A stretch of 64,000 nt of DNA from Chaetoceros tenuissimus (lineage: Eukaryota; Bacillariophyta; Thalassiosirophyceae; Chaetocerotales; Chaetocerotaceae). A model generated the notes under the pieces. The model was not told the DNA's origin. It was given only the letters and a program-made list of their open reading frames with translations, and did no database searches. How positions within the stretch are numbered: the first letter of the stretch is position 1; the number at the start of each line of letters is the position of its first letter. This document shows, in pieces, positions 54,059-63,305 of this stretch. The stretch lies in the NCBI GenBank assembly GCA_021927905.1, contig BLLK01000046.1, forward strand, positions 620,001 through 684,000. The letters run 5' to 3'. A program made the translations under genes and the position numbers.

Positions 54059-56338
54059 ATGGAATCATCAATCTATCCAAGCGATACAGTTCACTTCTCA
54101 CCTCAGAGTACTGAGGACGATGATGTATCCACCTTGTCAGGCAGTTCTTCTGCTCAGTCTCCAAAAGCGTCACGCCAAAAAAAAATTCACTCCCCCCGAA
54201 AAAGTAAATCGAGATTGAACCAGTCATATCTGAATGGCAAGCTGCCTCTCGATGTCAAGAAGGATTTGCAGATCAAGAGGACCAATAGTAAAGAAGAAAA
54301 GCAGAAAGGGATTCCATTTGCAATCAATATTAACATGGAAAAGGAGAACGACAATAGGAATGACGTATGCAAAGAGGAATCAGAGGTGCATACTCCTAAT
54401 ACTCCGTCTTTTTCAGAGCCTGCTGTCTCAAAAGAAAGAGAAGAAACTAACAAACTTCAAACAAAGTCTCCACAATCAATGTCTTCTGTAGATATTGCAA
54501 TGTCTTCCAAAACAACGGACCCCCTCAGCAAGACTCCGCAATCTTTGAGACGAGAAAGACTTGAAAAGATGAAAGGAAAGATGTACAGTGAAAGTAGACA
54601 TGGCTCTCAATCCGATATTACAAACTATGTATCATCAATGGATACGATAGGCATGTTGAAGTCTGCAAAGGAAACGTTGGACTCTGAACGCAAAAAGGCA
54701 TCCTCAAGATCTAATCGTACCGTCTCCGCTATTAAAGCTATGCAAGAGGAGCTTGTCGAGATATCATCTATTGATGGCGACGGCTCTCCTAAGAGTCAAC
54801 TTCAGATTCATGTCTCATCAGGCCAGAAATATAATCATTGCGTAACACCTGAGAAGCAGCAGCCAACTAAAGCAACAAAATACAATTCGCCCATGTCAGA
54901 AAAGTCTTCCGTCATTTCAAAATCTGACTTGAGTAAAAAGTCTCTGATCGATGACTGCAGTTTGAATAGCCACAAAGAGAACAAAATACACACACCTCAC
55001 TCTAGGAATGTCAATGGGAATGTGTCTACAAATACAATCCATCGCTCATTTTGGAACGTCCCAGTATCTGCTTCAGTAGGTTCTCCTCCTCCACCGCCAC
55101 CACCAAGGCTTTCTAGAAATAATAAAAGAGAAAGGATTCCACTCCCAGCCCCACCATCTTTAGATTCAACTGAACAAATGTCAAGATTAAGACAACTTGT
55201 AAGTGAGTATAATACTCCCTCTCCATCTCTACGAATCCGAAAGAAGGTTGAGGAAGATAGCGGTGATCTTGGACCATGTACAATTCCAAAGCATACAAAG
55301 AATTCACCATCAAAGGAATCTTTGGCTTCTACATCTTCAACCATTTCTAGAACTACAGGTACTTCACAGGAAGATTCCATTCGATCATTTGAAGACTTTT
55401 ACGAAGATATTATGAAAAAGATCAAATGTAGTCCAACAAAATTTTCTACAGCATGCAATGAGACTTCAATCATCAATGATCCTCCTATATTGAAACGTCT
55501 TTTACGCGAAGATGATACCTGTGTATGTGGTGCTATTGAGGCAGAAACTTATAGCCACAGCACTTCATCTCCTGCTTCAAGTTTTGAGGATAATGAAGAT
55601 GATAATCCAGTCGACAATGGTTTTGAAGTGAGCTTGAAATCATCTGCTTCACGTGATAAGCCTTTTTCGGAGAAGCATTCCATTGCGTCTGTTCAACATA
55701 ATAGCACTTTCACCGATGATCATTTTGATTTGTTGAAAGATGATTCTCGTCGAAATTACAAGTCTGCATATGATCTTTTGTACAACGAGTCTTTAAGTTG
55801 CAACATGACTAAAACGTCTGCCCGAGATAAATACAAGTCTACCCGTAGAGGTCTGCATAATGATGCACAGAGTTATAATGCAAGCGACACTTCCGAGACT
55901 GACGGTTCTTCTAGTGTCAATAATTCTATGGACAAAACTTATACATGGGCTCCTGCGGACGAAATACAAATTGACCATGAAAACGATATTTCTATCCTCA
56001 CAGAACCTGTGGTAAGCGAAAAGCAGATTTGTGTGGACAAAAGTTCGAAATCAGAGCAGGTTGGAATTTACACTGTCATTGATAATACAAGAAATCTACG
56101 TCGAGCGAGACTCACGAAGAGTAGAATTCTTAAAACACCAGCTAAAAGTATCGTGAAGAAAATAAAAAAGGCGACAGCTAGAATGAAAAATTCTCAGCGC
56201 CGAAGAAAAGATCTTTATTCTAATCTTGGAGACAACTTGCATCTTTTGTCTGAGTATGATGAGAAACAGATGCAGAGACAAGAGGCATTTGATCCATGGG
56301 GTTCTACCTCTTCTTCTCCACGAAAATTCCAATGTTAA
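54059..56338 (+). CDS. Long Ser/Lys-rich disordered protein, unknown
   Basis: 759 residues with no recognised domain. Composition is Ser, Lys, Thr, Asp and Asn-rich throughout, with basic KKIHSPRKSKSRL near the start, a proline stretch SPPPPPPPRLSRNNKR near 345, and Ser-Pro/Thr-Pro motifs that look like kinase sites (SPKAS, TPNTP, TSPASS). A few helical segments recur (RRERLEKMKGKMYSESRHGS, RSFEDFYEDIMKKIK). The last 90 residues are basic (RRARLTKSRILKTPAKSIV, then KKIKKAT) with a nuclear-localisation look. Probably a disordered cytoskeletal or nuclear scaffold. Single exon, ATG start. Confidence 0.75.
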   Translation: MESSIYPSDTVHFSPQSTEDDDVSTLSGSSSAQSPKASRQKKIHSPRKSKSRLNQSYLNGKLPLDVKKDLQIKRTNSKEEKQKGIPFAININMEKENDNRNDVCKEESEVHTPNTPSFSEPAVSKEREETNKLQTKSPQSMSSVDIAMSSKTTDPLSKTPQSLRRERLEKMKGKMYSESRHGSQSDITNYVSSMDTIGMLKSAKETLDSERKKASSRSNRTVSAIKAMQEELVEISSIDGDGSPKSQLQIHVSSGQKYNHCVTPEKQQPTKATKYNSPMSEKSSVISKSDLSKKSLIDDCSLNSHKENKIHTPHSRNVNGNVSTNTIHRSFWNVPVSASVGSPPPPPPPRLSRNNKRERIPLPAPPSLDSTEQMSRLRQLVSEYNTPSPSLRIRKKVEEDSGDLGPCTIPKHTKNSPSKESLASTSSTISRTTGTSQEDSIRSFEDFYEDIMKKIKCSPTKFSTACNETSIINDPPILKRLLREDDTCVCGAIEAETYSHSTSSPASSFEDNEDDNPVDNGFEVSLKSSASRDKPFSEKHSIASVQHNSTFTDDHFDLLKDDSRRNYKSAYDLLYNESLSCNMTKTSARDKYKSTRRGLHNDAQSYNASDTSETDGSSSVNNSMDKTYTWAPADEIQIDHENDISILTEPVVSEKQICVDKSSKSEQVGIYTVIDNTRNLRRARLTKSRILKTPAKSIVKKIKKATARMKNSQRRRKDLYSNLGDNLHLLSEYDEKQMQRQEAFDPWGSTSSSPRKFQC

Positions 56339-56419
56339 TGACTGTATTATAATCTTTTGTTTATGAGATCTTTTTACAATTAAAATAGTTTTGTGTCTTT
56401 TGCTCCCACCACCCTTCAT

Positions 56420-57778
56420 TTATTTAGTAACTTCCTTGATTGCATCCGAGATATAGTTGACATTTTTTGTTGTCACGCCTGCCATTGAAATCCGACCATC
56501 AAGAGTACAATAGATGGAGTGATTCTCTCTAAGCTTAACCACTTCTTCGCTGCTCAATCCTGAGTAAGCAAACATTCCAATTTGTTTGGTGATATGTTCC
56601 CAATTCCTATCGCCACCTTCTTCCAATGCAGTGCGCAATTGAATCCTCATATCGTTGATTCTAGATGCCATATCTGCACATTGATCGATGAAATCAGTAG
56701 TGAGCTGCTTATCACCCAAGATAGTTGAAACCAGTTGCGCACCATGTTTTGGTGGATTCGAATACATAGGTCTGATTGTCATTTTCATTTGCGATAGAAC
56801 TTTCTTTGCTTCACTTTCATCATTTGTAATGATCGAGAGTGCACCCACTCTCTGTCCGTAAAGTCCAAAGTTTTTGGAAAATGATTGAACTGTTGCAAGG
56901 TTATGCCCGTCTTCAACAAACATTCTAATAGCAAAAGCATCTTTTGGAGCATTCCCACTTGCGAATCCTTGGTAAGCGCAATCAAAGAATGGGATTAAGT
57001 TTCCATCCTTCATAACTTTGCTGATTTCCTGCCATTGCTCAGCAGTTGGGTCCATACCAGTTGGGTTGTGCGCACAAGCATGTAGTAGTACAACAGTTTT
57101 CTCTGGGATATTTTTCAAATCTTGTACCATATTGTCAAATTCAAGGTCCGAGTTTTCTGCATTGTAATACCGATATTTCTTTACTTCTAAACCTGCATTT
57201 TTCATAATTGGAATATGATTACCCCATGTAGGATTAGGCTATGTTCATTCGTGATTGAGGGACAATGGTTGTCAACAAGAATATCAGATCTACTTCTCCT
57301 AGATTGTGTGAAAGAAATAACACTATGAACTCACCACATAGATTTCTTTATGTCCACCTTTCTTGAGAAGTTCTCCCATTACTCGCAGACCCCCAGTTCC
57401 TGATAGTGTTTGTACACCAGCAACACGTCCTTCCTTCAAAACACCTGAATCTTCTCCATATGCAAACTCAAGAGCTAACTTAACAAAATTGGGATCTCCA
57501 GCAATTCCAAGGTATTCATGATTCAAAGTATCTTTGCTCATGTTAATCTTTTCAGCTTCTCGAACACATGGTAACACATATGGCAAACCATCATCGCTTC
57601 TGTATGCACCCACACCTACATTGACTTTGTTTGGGTTGTCATCAAGTGCAAAGCTCTCATTTAATCCTACGATAGGATCAGGTGGACCCATTTCATATTG
57701 AGACCAGTTACTCATAGATCTCGCATACTTTGCAACTCTATTGGATGATAGAGTTCTTGATACTACTTTGGATATCAT
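56420..57778 (-). CDS. AAT: Mitochondrial aspartate aminotransferase
   Basis: PLP aminotransferase interconverting aspartate and 2-oxoglutarate with oxaloacetate and glutamate. Exon 1 is 57335-57778 and exon 2 is 56420-57238; the 96-bp intron joins GGHKEIYV to PNPTWGNHIPIMKNAG. The leader MISKVVSRTLSSNRVAKYAR is a typical mitochondrial presequence. Conserved blocks: VNVGVGAYRSDDGLPYVLP, HEYLGIAGDPNFVKLALEF, VQTLSGTGGLRVMGELL, LLHACAHNPTGMDPT, the Lys region VQSFSKNFGLYGQRVGAL (PLP lysine), and RPMYSNPPKHGAQLVSTIL. 420 residues, normal length. C-terminal EVVKLRENHSIYCTLDGRIS completes the active-site wall. Confidence 0.95.
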
Positions 57779-58142
57779 CTTTTACTTTTTCAATGTAAGA
57801 TATTGTACTTCTTCTGAAATCTGCCACTCCACCTTTTCCTTTTTATGAGTGAACTATATTCAAGTGATTTATGAAATGTAGTTTTTCACAATGTAGGCTT
57901 GATTGATTGGTTCTTTGTATTTTCGTTTGGTTCAGAAAAGTGATGGTGTTGTCGAGCTGTCGAAGAAAAGATCTTCACCAAACTTCCTGCTTCTTGATGC
58001 CCGTACGTACGTACTTATGTACGAGTAAAGATGATGATGCCGACTTCTTGGCACCCTCTCTATCAGATGAGGGATTCAATAGTTCATAAAAGCAAATGCG
58101 ATCTTTTTATTTCTTTTAATCTCTTTCAATGAAAGTTATCCA
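57779..58142. other. Intergenic
   Basis: 364 bp between two minus-strand genes. A CGTACGTACGTACTT palindromic stretch lies near 58001-58015. No gene seen. Confidence 0.5.
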
Positions 58143-59855
58143 TCATATCATCATACGCGCCATACCGTCATCTTCAGAATCATCTACTATACTGCTTTCG
58201 CTTGAGCCCCAGATTGAAGAACTTCGTCTTCCATATTCCAGTAACCACTCTACTTCTGACAACGTCTTGAGATCATCCTCTGTCTTTTTCTTTACACGCT
58301 GGTCATGTAACTGATGTCTATCTTCTGCGGTCCAGAAAAACGTTACATTGCGTGAATAAGTCGCTGCCTGTGTGCTCAATACTTTTCCAAGCTGTTTCTG
58401 ACATCTTACAATCGCATTAGTTGCAAATTTCTTTTGTTCTTCGTCCGGGACAAATATGCAGCTTCGATACTGACCGTCCTTGGATCGTTTGCCGTGTGCA
58501 CGAACAATGGTAGGATCGTGCATAGCAAGGAAACAGTCTAGAAGCTTATCAAAATCAAGAATAGTTGGATCAAATATAACTCGTATAACTTCCGCATGTC
58601 CAGTACGTTCTTTACAAACTTTTTCATATGTAGGTGATGGAATATTTCCTCCAGCATAACCAACTGTCGTATCGAGGATACCAGGTAGGCGACGAAGTGC
58701 ATACTCCACATGCCAAAAGCATCCTGCGCCAAGAATGACTTCTTGGTATCTCACATTCCTCATGAGGATATCCTTTACAATCTGTTCAGATTTGGTCAAG
58801 GTATCATTGCATAGATGAAGTGCATTCCAAGAAGTTGGGTGATTAATCTTTGCAAAAGTATCTTGAGAAGAATAAAAGTTGAGACAACTAGCGTTGATAC
58901 AATATCCATCTTCTCCAAAATAATGTCCTAGGTGACAACCTGACTTGGCATCAATAACTTCAATGCGTTGATCCATTGCATTTTTATCAGAATATACTAA
59001 CTCGATATGATCGTCAGAGATGGGTCTCACAAAAGTAAGCCAACCAGAAGAAGCTGTCAATGGCGACAGGTCGTTTGTTGTGAACAAAGGATTATTTCCA
59101 ATAGCACAAGTAAATATGCCTTCGTCAAAGTCATAAATTGAGCCAGTGAGATCGATGTCGTTGTTTGTGAGTTTCTCATTAACGATGTCAGTCCCTCCCT
59201 GCAACAAAACCTCTCTCGATCTATTGGAAATGTCTTTGGATTGATTCATCACTTCATCCGAACTCATTCGTTTGATGTCAAAGCCAAGGCTTGAAAGGTG
59301 GAATCTGTTTTCGTTCTCATGGCTCAAATCAGCTTGACCCCATTTTGGTTTGTATTGTCCCTCCTCATTCGCTGCATCAATATCAAAAGCAGACATTGGT
59401 TCAGACTCATCAGGATCTAGAAACGACCAACCATTTTCAACCAGTACATTTTCTTCTCCCGCTTGAACTGGAATATATCTTGGGGCTTCCCCCAAGTCGA
59501 TTGCGGTCATATCATTATCTTGAACCAATTTCAGCATTCCACTAGCTATGACATGTCTGTATCTGTAAATTACTTCATTTTTTGACACATCATCATGTTG
59601 AATGTTTTGCTCATGGTATACATTATCAAATCCAGCACTCTTCAAAATTCTCTCTAGTTTTGGAAGTTGTGAAGGTTCTATGTAACCGATCAAATGTGCA
59701 GATGGCTTTGGACTTGTGGAGTATTCAATGTCTTGACCTATGATACTATGGAAAAGCGACCTGGACAGCCTATTATTGGAAGCTAGAAACGTTGAGAAGG
59801 ATGTGCATTGTCGCGAAGAAAAGGGGAGGTGAAATAATAGGTAGATGGTACGCAT
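58143..59855 (-). CDS. MsrB-MsrA fusion, methionine sulfoxide reductase
   Basis: Repairs both diastereomers of methionine sulfoxide in proteins. Domain order is MsrB then MsrA. MsrB (about 205-330): SREVLLQGGTDI, GIFTCAIGNNPLFTTNDLS, SGWLTFVRPI, then HLGHYFGEDGYCINASCLNF with the catalytic Cys at about 319. MsrA (about 368-530): the catalytic GAGCFWHVE, TVGYAGGNIPSPTYEKVC, TGHAEVIRVIFDP and AMHDPTIVRAHGKRSKDGQY. The usual MsrB zinc ligands (two CxxC pairs) are not intact: only CAIGNN and SGCHLGH remain. Residues 1-170 are a basic Phe/Ser-rich leader and an unrecognised region. The leader suggests import into mitochondria or plastid. 570 residues, single exon, ATG start. Confidence 0.85.
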   Translation of the reverse strand: MRTIYLLFHLPFSSRQCTSFSTFLASNNRLSRSLFHSIIGQDIEYSTSPKPSAHLIGYIEPSQLPKLERILKSAGFDNVYHEQNIQHDDVSKNEVIYRYRHVIASGMLKLVQDNDMTAIDLGEAPRYIPVQAGEENVLVENGWSFLDPDESEPMSAFDIDAANEEGQYKPKWGQADLSHENENRFHLSSLGFDIKRMSSDEVMNQSKDISNRSREVLLQGGTDIVNEKLTNNDIDLTGSIYDFDEGIFTCAIGNNPLFTTNDLSPLTASSGWLTFVRPISDDHIELVYSDKNAMDQRIEVIDAKSGCHLGHYFGEDGYCINASCLNFYSSQDTFAKINHPTSWNALHLCNDTLTKSEQIVKDILMRNVRYQEVILGAGCFWHVEYALRRLPGILDTTVGYAGGNIPSPTYEKVCKERTGHAEVIRVIFDPTILDFDKLLDCFLAMHDPTIVRAHGKRSKDGQYRSCIFVPDEEQKKFATNAIVRCQKQLGKVLSTQAATYSRNVTFFWTAEDRHQLHDQRVKKKTEDDLKTLSEVEWLLEYGRRSSSIWGSSESSIVDDSEDDGMARMMI

Positions 59856-60250
59856 CTCAAATGAACTAAATTTGATTTATCTGTTTTGTTCTTATCATAT
59901 CAACAAGTCGTCATTACTAAGTATTAATCATCAAATTCAAACATATGGCAGAGGGAGGGTGAGATGATTTTCATGCAATATACACTTTCGTCTGTACTTC
60001 GTCCTTATGTGGCTATTGTATGTAGCTATAAGCCCTGGTGTGATACGAACCATTGAAAAAGGCAACATTGCAACAAATTGCAACATTCATTTTTCAGTGG
60101 TAAACTTTACGAGGTTTTATGGTACCTTATTACTACCTCAATTTCCGATACTCTACCAAGTCAGAAGACTGGATTTGTTATTACAATTCAAGTTTCTTTC
60201 AATTCAAATAAGGGTTGCCATTGACATCCAGAGGAAATCTTAAAGACGAT
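59856..60250. other. Intergenic, shared 5' region
   Basis: 395 bp between the divergent Msr and GTPase genes. An in-frame upstream extension of the GTPase exists but begins only at a TTG. No other gene. Confidence 0.5.
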
Positions 60251-62452
60251 ATGCGTTCGTTCATACTGTGGAGCTGTACTACTGGAATCATCTTGACATC
60301 TTTCCATACATCAAATATGCAAGCTGCAGCATTCCAAACAATAGTGAAACGTGCTGCTTCACGTGCAGTCATTAATAGAAACAAAATTTCACCACTCGCA
60401 ATATTAGATTCAATCCAACAGATTCATTCCTCTAGTCATGTATTATTTGCAGCATCAACTAATGACAAAGGTGATGGAAAGAAATCAAGCAAGCCAAAGA
60501 GTAAAAAGATCAAGCTTAAAGATCCAAGTCAAGTAAATTTAGATGCACTTACTGCAGCATTTGATGAGATGGCTCGTAAGGATGGTTTCGATGAATCGAC
60601 TGCGTTTTATGCCGATGACAAAACTTTTGAAGATGATTTTGATTACAGTGTATTCGACGAAGACGATATGGAGTTTGGTGAAGTTGATATGGAGGATGAA
60701 GATGATGACTTCCTTGATTTTGGAAGTGATGATCCAAGTGAAAGTATGGAAGAAAGAATTGCAGCCGCCAAGCGTGATATGGATCTTGGAAGAGTCACAG
60801 TTTCAGATGAACTTGATAGCTATTCGAAAGATGTTACCATGTCAGATCTTAGGAATCTTGGATTTAAGCAAGAGCTTAACCCGTTTGGAAATGATGAAAC
60901 ACCTAGAAAGAAACAATTTACGCTTATTACTGATGCGATGAAGTGTTCTGCATGTGGATCAAAGTTTCAAAGCAAGAATGAGATGAAACCTGGATATTTG
61001 CCACCGCAAAAGTTTGAGATACAAACAAAACTAGCAAAGATCGAAGAGGCTCAAAAGTTGCAAGAAAAGGCTGAGTCTGATGAATGGAGTCCAGAAGATG
61101 AAGTTGAATGGCTTTTGCAGTCGGGAGGTGCATTCACTGCTGACGATGAAGCTGAAATAAATATTGATCAAATGGCTGAAGAAATGGATTTGGACTTGGT
61201 CAAGTTATCCGAGAAGAAGGTCATTTGTAAGCGATGTCATGGCCTCCAAAACTTTGGAGAAGCACCAGATCTACTGAGACCAGGTTGGTCAGACGAACCA
61301 GCTCTCTCACAAGAAAAGTTTAGAGATTTACTTTTGCCTTTACGTGAAAAACCTGCTGTGATTGTTGCACTTGTAGACTTGTTTGACTTTAGTGGATCTA
61401 TTCTGCCAGAGTTGGATGCTGTAGCTGGTGATAATCCTGTGATTATTGCGGCAAACAAAGCAGATTTATTGCCAAGTAAAATGGGACAAGCTCGTGCCGA
61501 AAATTGGGTAAGGCGAGAACTTGAGTTCTTGGGCGTGAAGTCTATTGCGAATATAGGAGGTGCAGTGCGTCTCGTGAGTTGTAAGACTGGCTTTGGAGTA
61601 AGTCAAATGTTGAGTAAAGCAAGAGCTATGGCGAATGATATGGAGTGCGATATTTATGTTGTTGGTGCAGCCAATGCTGGAAAAAGTACGTTGATGAATC
61701 ATATTTTGGAGAAGAATAAGGAAAGAAGCCAAGGGCCAAGAGCAAAGAAGAGAGCAGGAAATGCAAACAAAGAAAAGGGTGCTATTACTGCTAGTCCACT
61801 CCCTGGAACAACCCTAGAATTTATCAAGATTGATCTAGGAGATGGATTGAGCTTGTATGATACACCTGGGCTTCTAGTTCCAGGTACACTCACTCAACGC
61901 CTTACTCCAGCTGAACTGAAGATGGTTGTACCAAAGAAACAAGTAGAACCTGTCACATTTAGAGTAGGTGCAGGAAAATGCGTTTTAATTGGAGGTCTTG
62001 CAAAGATTGAAGTAATTGGGGATACCAAACCTTTCCTGTTTACATATTTTGTTTCAAATGATATCAAATTGCACCCTACTGATTCTTCTAAGGCAGATGA
62101 CTTTATTAAGAAACATGCAGGAAATTTCCTCACGCCACCTTTGGAGCCTGCAGCTGAACGTTTAGAGCAACTTGGTGAATTTGAATCTTACGACGTTGAA
62201 ATTGACGGCGCTGGATGGAAGGAAGCTGCTGCTGATATTTCTCTCCGGGGACTTGGATGGGTGGCAGTGACTGGTGTTGGTGTTGCAAAAGTAAGAATAA
62301 GCGTTCCCAAGGGTATTGGATTCGCGGTTCGACCACCTCTAATGCCATTTGATGTATGGGAGGCAACAGCCAAATATACAGGAGGTCGAGCAGTCAGAAA
62401 GTCAACAAAAACCAAATCTGGAAAGAGAAATAAAGGCGTAGGTAGAAGATAA
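60251..62452 (+). CDS. Circularly permuted plastid GTPase (YqeH/BPG2-like)
   Basis: YqeH-type GTPase needed for small-subunit ribosome assembly; the plant ortholog BPG2 acts in plastid rRNA processing. From the ATG at 60251 (MRSFILWSCTTGIILTSF) there is an ER signal ending QAAAF-QT, a diatom plastid motif. An acidic region follows (Asp/Glu-rich, residues about 90-170). A zinc-finger-like pair comes next: KCSACGSKFQSKNEM and VICKRCHGLQNFGEAP. G motifs are permuted as expected: G4 AANKADLLPS, G5 VSCKTGFGV, then G1 GAANAGKSTLMNHIL, G2 near SPLPGTTLEFIKIDL, G3 LYDTPGLLVPG. The C-terminus carries SLRGLGWVAVTGVGVAKVRI and a Lys/Arg tail. About 733 residues. Confidence 0.9.
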   Translation: MRSFILWSCTTGIILTSFHTSNMQAAAFQTIVKRAASRAVINRNKISPLAILDSIQQIHSSSHVLFAASTNDKGDGKKSSKPKSKKIKLKDPSQVNLDALTAAFDEMARKDGFDESTAFYADDKTFEDDFDYSVFDEDDMEFGEVDMEDEDDDFLDFGSDDPSESMEERIAAAKRDMDLGRVTVSDELDSYSKDVTMSDLRNLGFKQELNPFGNDETPRKKQFTLITDAMKCSACGSKFQSKNEMKPGYLPPQKFEIQTKLAKIEEAQKLQEKAESDEWSPEDEVEWLLQSGGAFTADDEAEINIDQMAEEMDLDLVKLSEKKVICKRCHGLQNFGEAPDLLRPGWSDEPALSQEKFRDLLLPLREKPAVIVALVDLFDFSGSILPELDAVAGDNPVIIAANKADLLPSKMGQARAENWVRRELEFLGVKSIANIGGAVRLVSCKTGFGVSQMLSKARAMANDMECDIYVVGAANAGKSTLMNHILEKNKERSQGPRAKKRAGNANKEKGAITASPLPGTTLEFIKIDLGDGLSLYDTPGLLVPGTLTQRLTPAELKMVVPKKQVEPVTFRVGAGKCVLIGGLAKIEVIGDTKPFLFTYFVSNDIKLHPTDSSKADDFIKKHAGNFLTPPLEPAAERLEQLGEFESYDVEIDGAGWKEAAADISLRGLGWVAVTGVGVAKVRISVPKGIGFAVRPPLMPFDVWEATAKYTGGRAVRKSTKTKSGKRNKGVGRR

Positions 62453-63305
62453 ATATGGACATACTCGAAAGAAAAACGTTACTTTCTTACTTTAGACTAG
62501 ACTAATGAAACGTAGTTAGAAATACGAAAGAATCCACTTTCATTTTAAAACGAGTTTGAATAATATCTTTGTAGACAATGTCTCGGACATCTTTCCAACT
62601 CTTGTTTTCAATGACAAAGCTCTAGTGAAGGCTCTGTTCATTTCGTCTGATGTCATTGTTTTCTTAGGAATGTTTCCATTGCCAAAGCTTCCTCCAATTC
62701 CTCATCGGTCTTATAGTGGCAACAAAAACCATAGCAATGCCCATCCTCCCAGATAAAGTGCTTTTTTAGACTAAAAGAAAAATATCTTAGATTGACTCTA
62801 ATGCGTTCCTACCTTACAAGAGTTCTCGGTTGTTCTTGGAACCTATGAATCGAAGACCTTGGTCTTACCCAATTTCGTCACAGGAAGACATTCGTCCTCG
62901 TTGTATGCTGATTTCTTACATGGCATGTTCTAAATATTCCATTGGTGACCAGCTATGATTTATCTGCTAAGTAGTCGTGAGCGAAATTGTTGACACTACG
63001 AAGGTCAAAGGTGACAGTGGCGAAATGGTACCTACCAAACTTCATCAAAAACCACAAAGAAACCCTGTTTCAATGAAACATAAGTAGCTAGTCATGTAGC
63101 TATTTCTTGATACCAGTACCCTGGTAGTACGTACGGATTGATCTTGCGAAAGAAGAGCATCCTGCTTTTTTAGTCGTGCCCTCTTTTTTGGCTTCTCACC
63201 TTCGGAACAGCTCAAGAGAAGATGAGAAGTCCATACACTAAGAGTATGCAATGTTCACTTGATTTCCTCAAGAAGTTAATCATAAGTTTTATTTCAGAAT
63301 CAATC
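62453..63305. other. Intergenic, about 850 bp
   Basis: Spacer between the permuted GTPase and the trypsin-like gene. The only possible coding signal is the minus-strand frame listed at 62653-62770. Plus-strand frames in the same place look like its shadow. Confidence 0.5.
62653..62770 (-). CDS. Candidate 3' exon of a small minus-strand gene
   Basis: Reading the minus strand from an AG preceded by a strong pyrimidine tract (TATTTTTCTTTTAG), an open frame encodes LKKHFIWEDGHCYGFCCHYK then TDEELEEALAMETFLRKQ and a stop. Composition is protein-like, with Cys/His spacing suggestive of metal binding. A possible start, MPCKKSAYNEDECLPVTKLG, lies at 62926 on the same strand, but I could not find a donor that joins the two in phase. 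Confidence 0.3.

Noticed and set aside
62556-62756. Plus-strand open frame after the permuted GTPase
   Set aside because: Composition is unremarkable and it overlaps a more protein-like frame on the other strand; probably its shadow.
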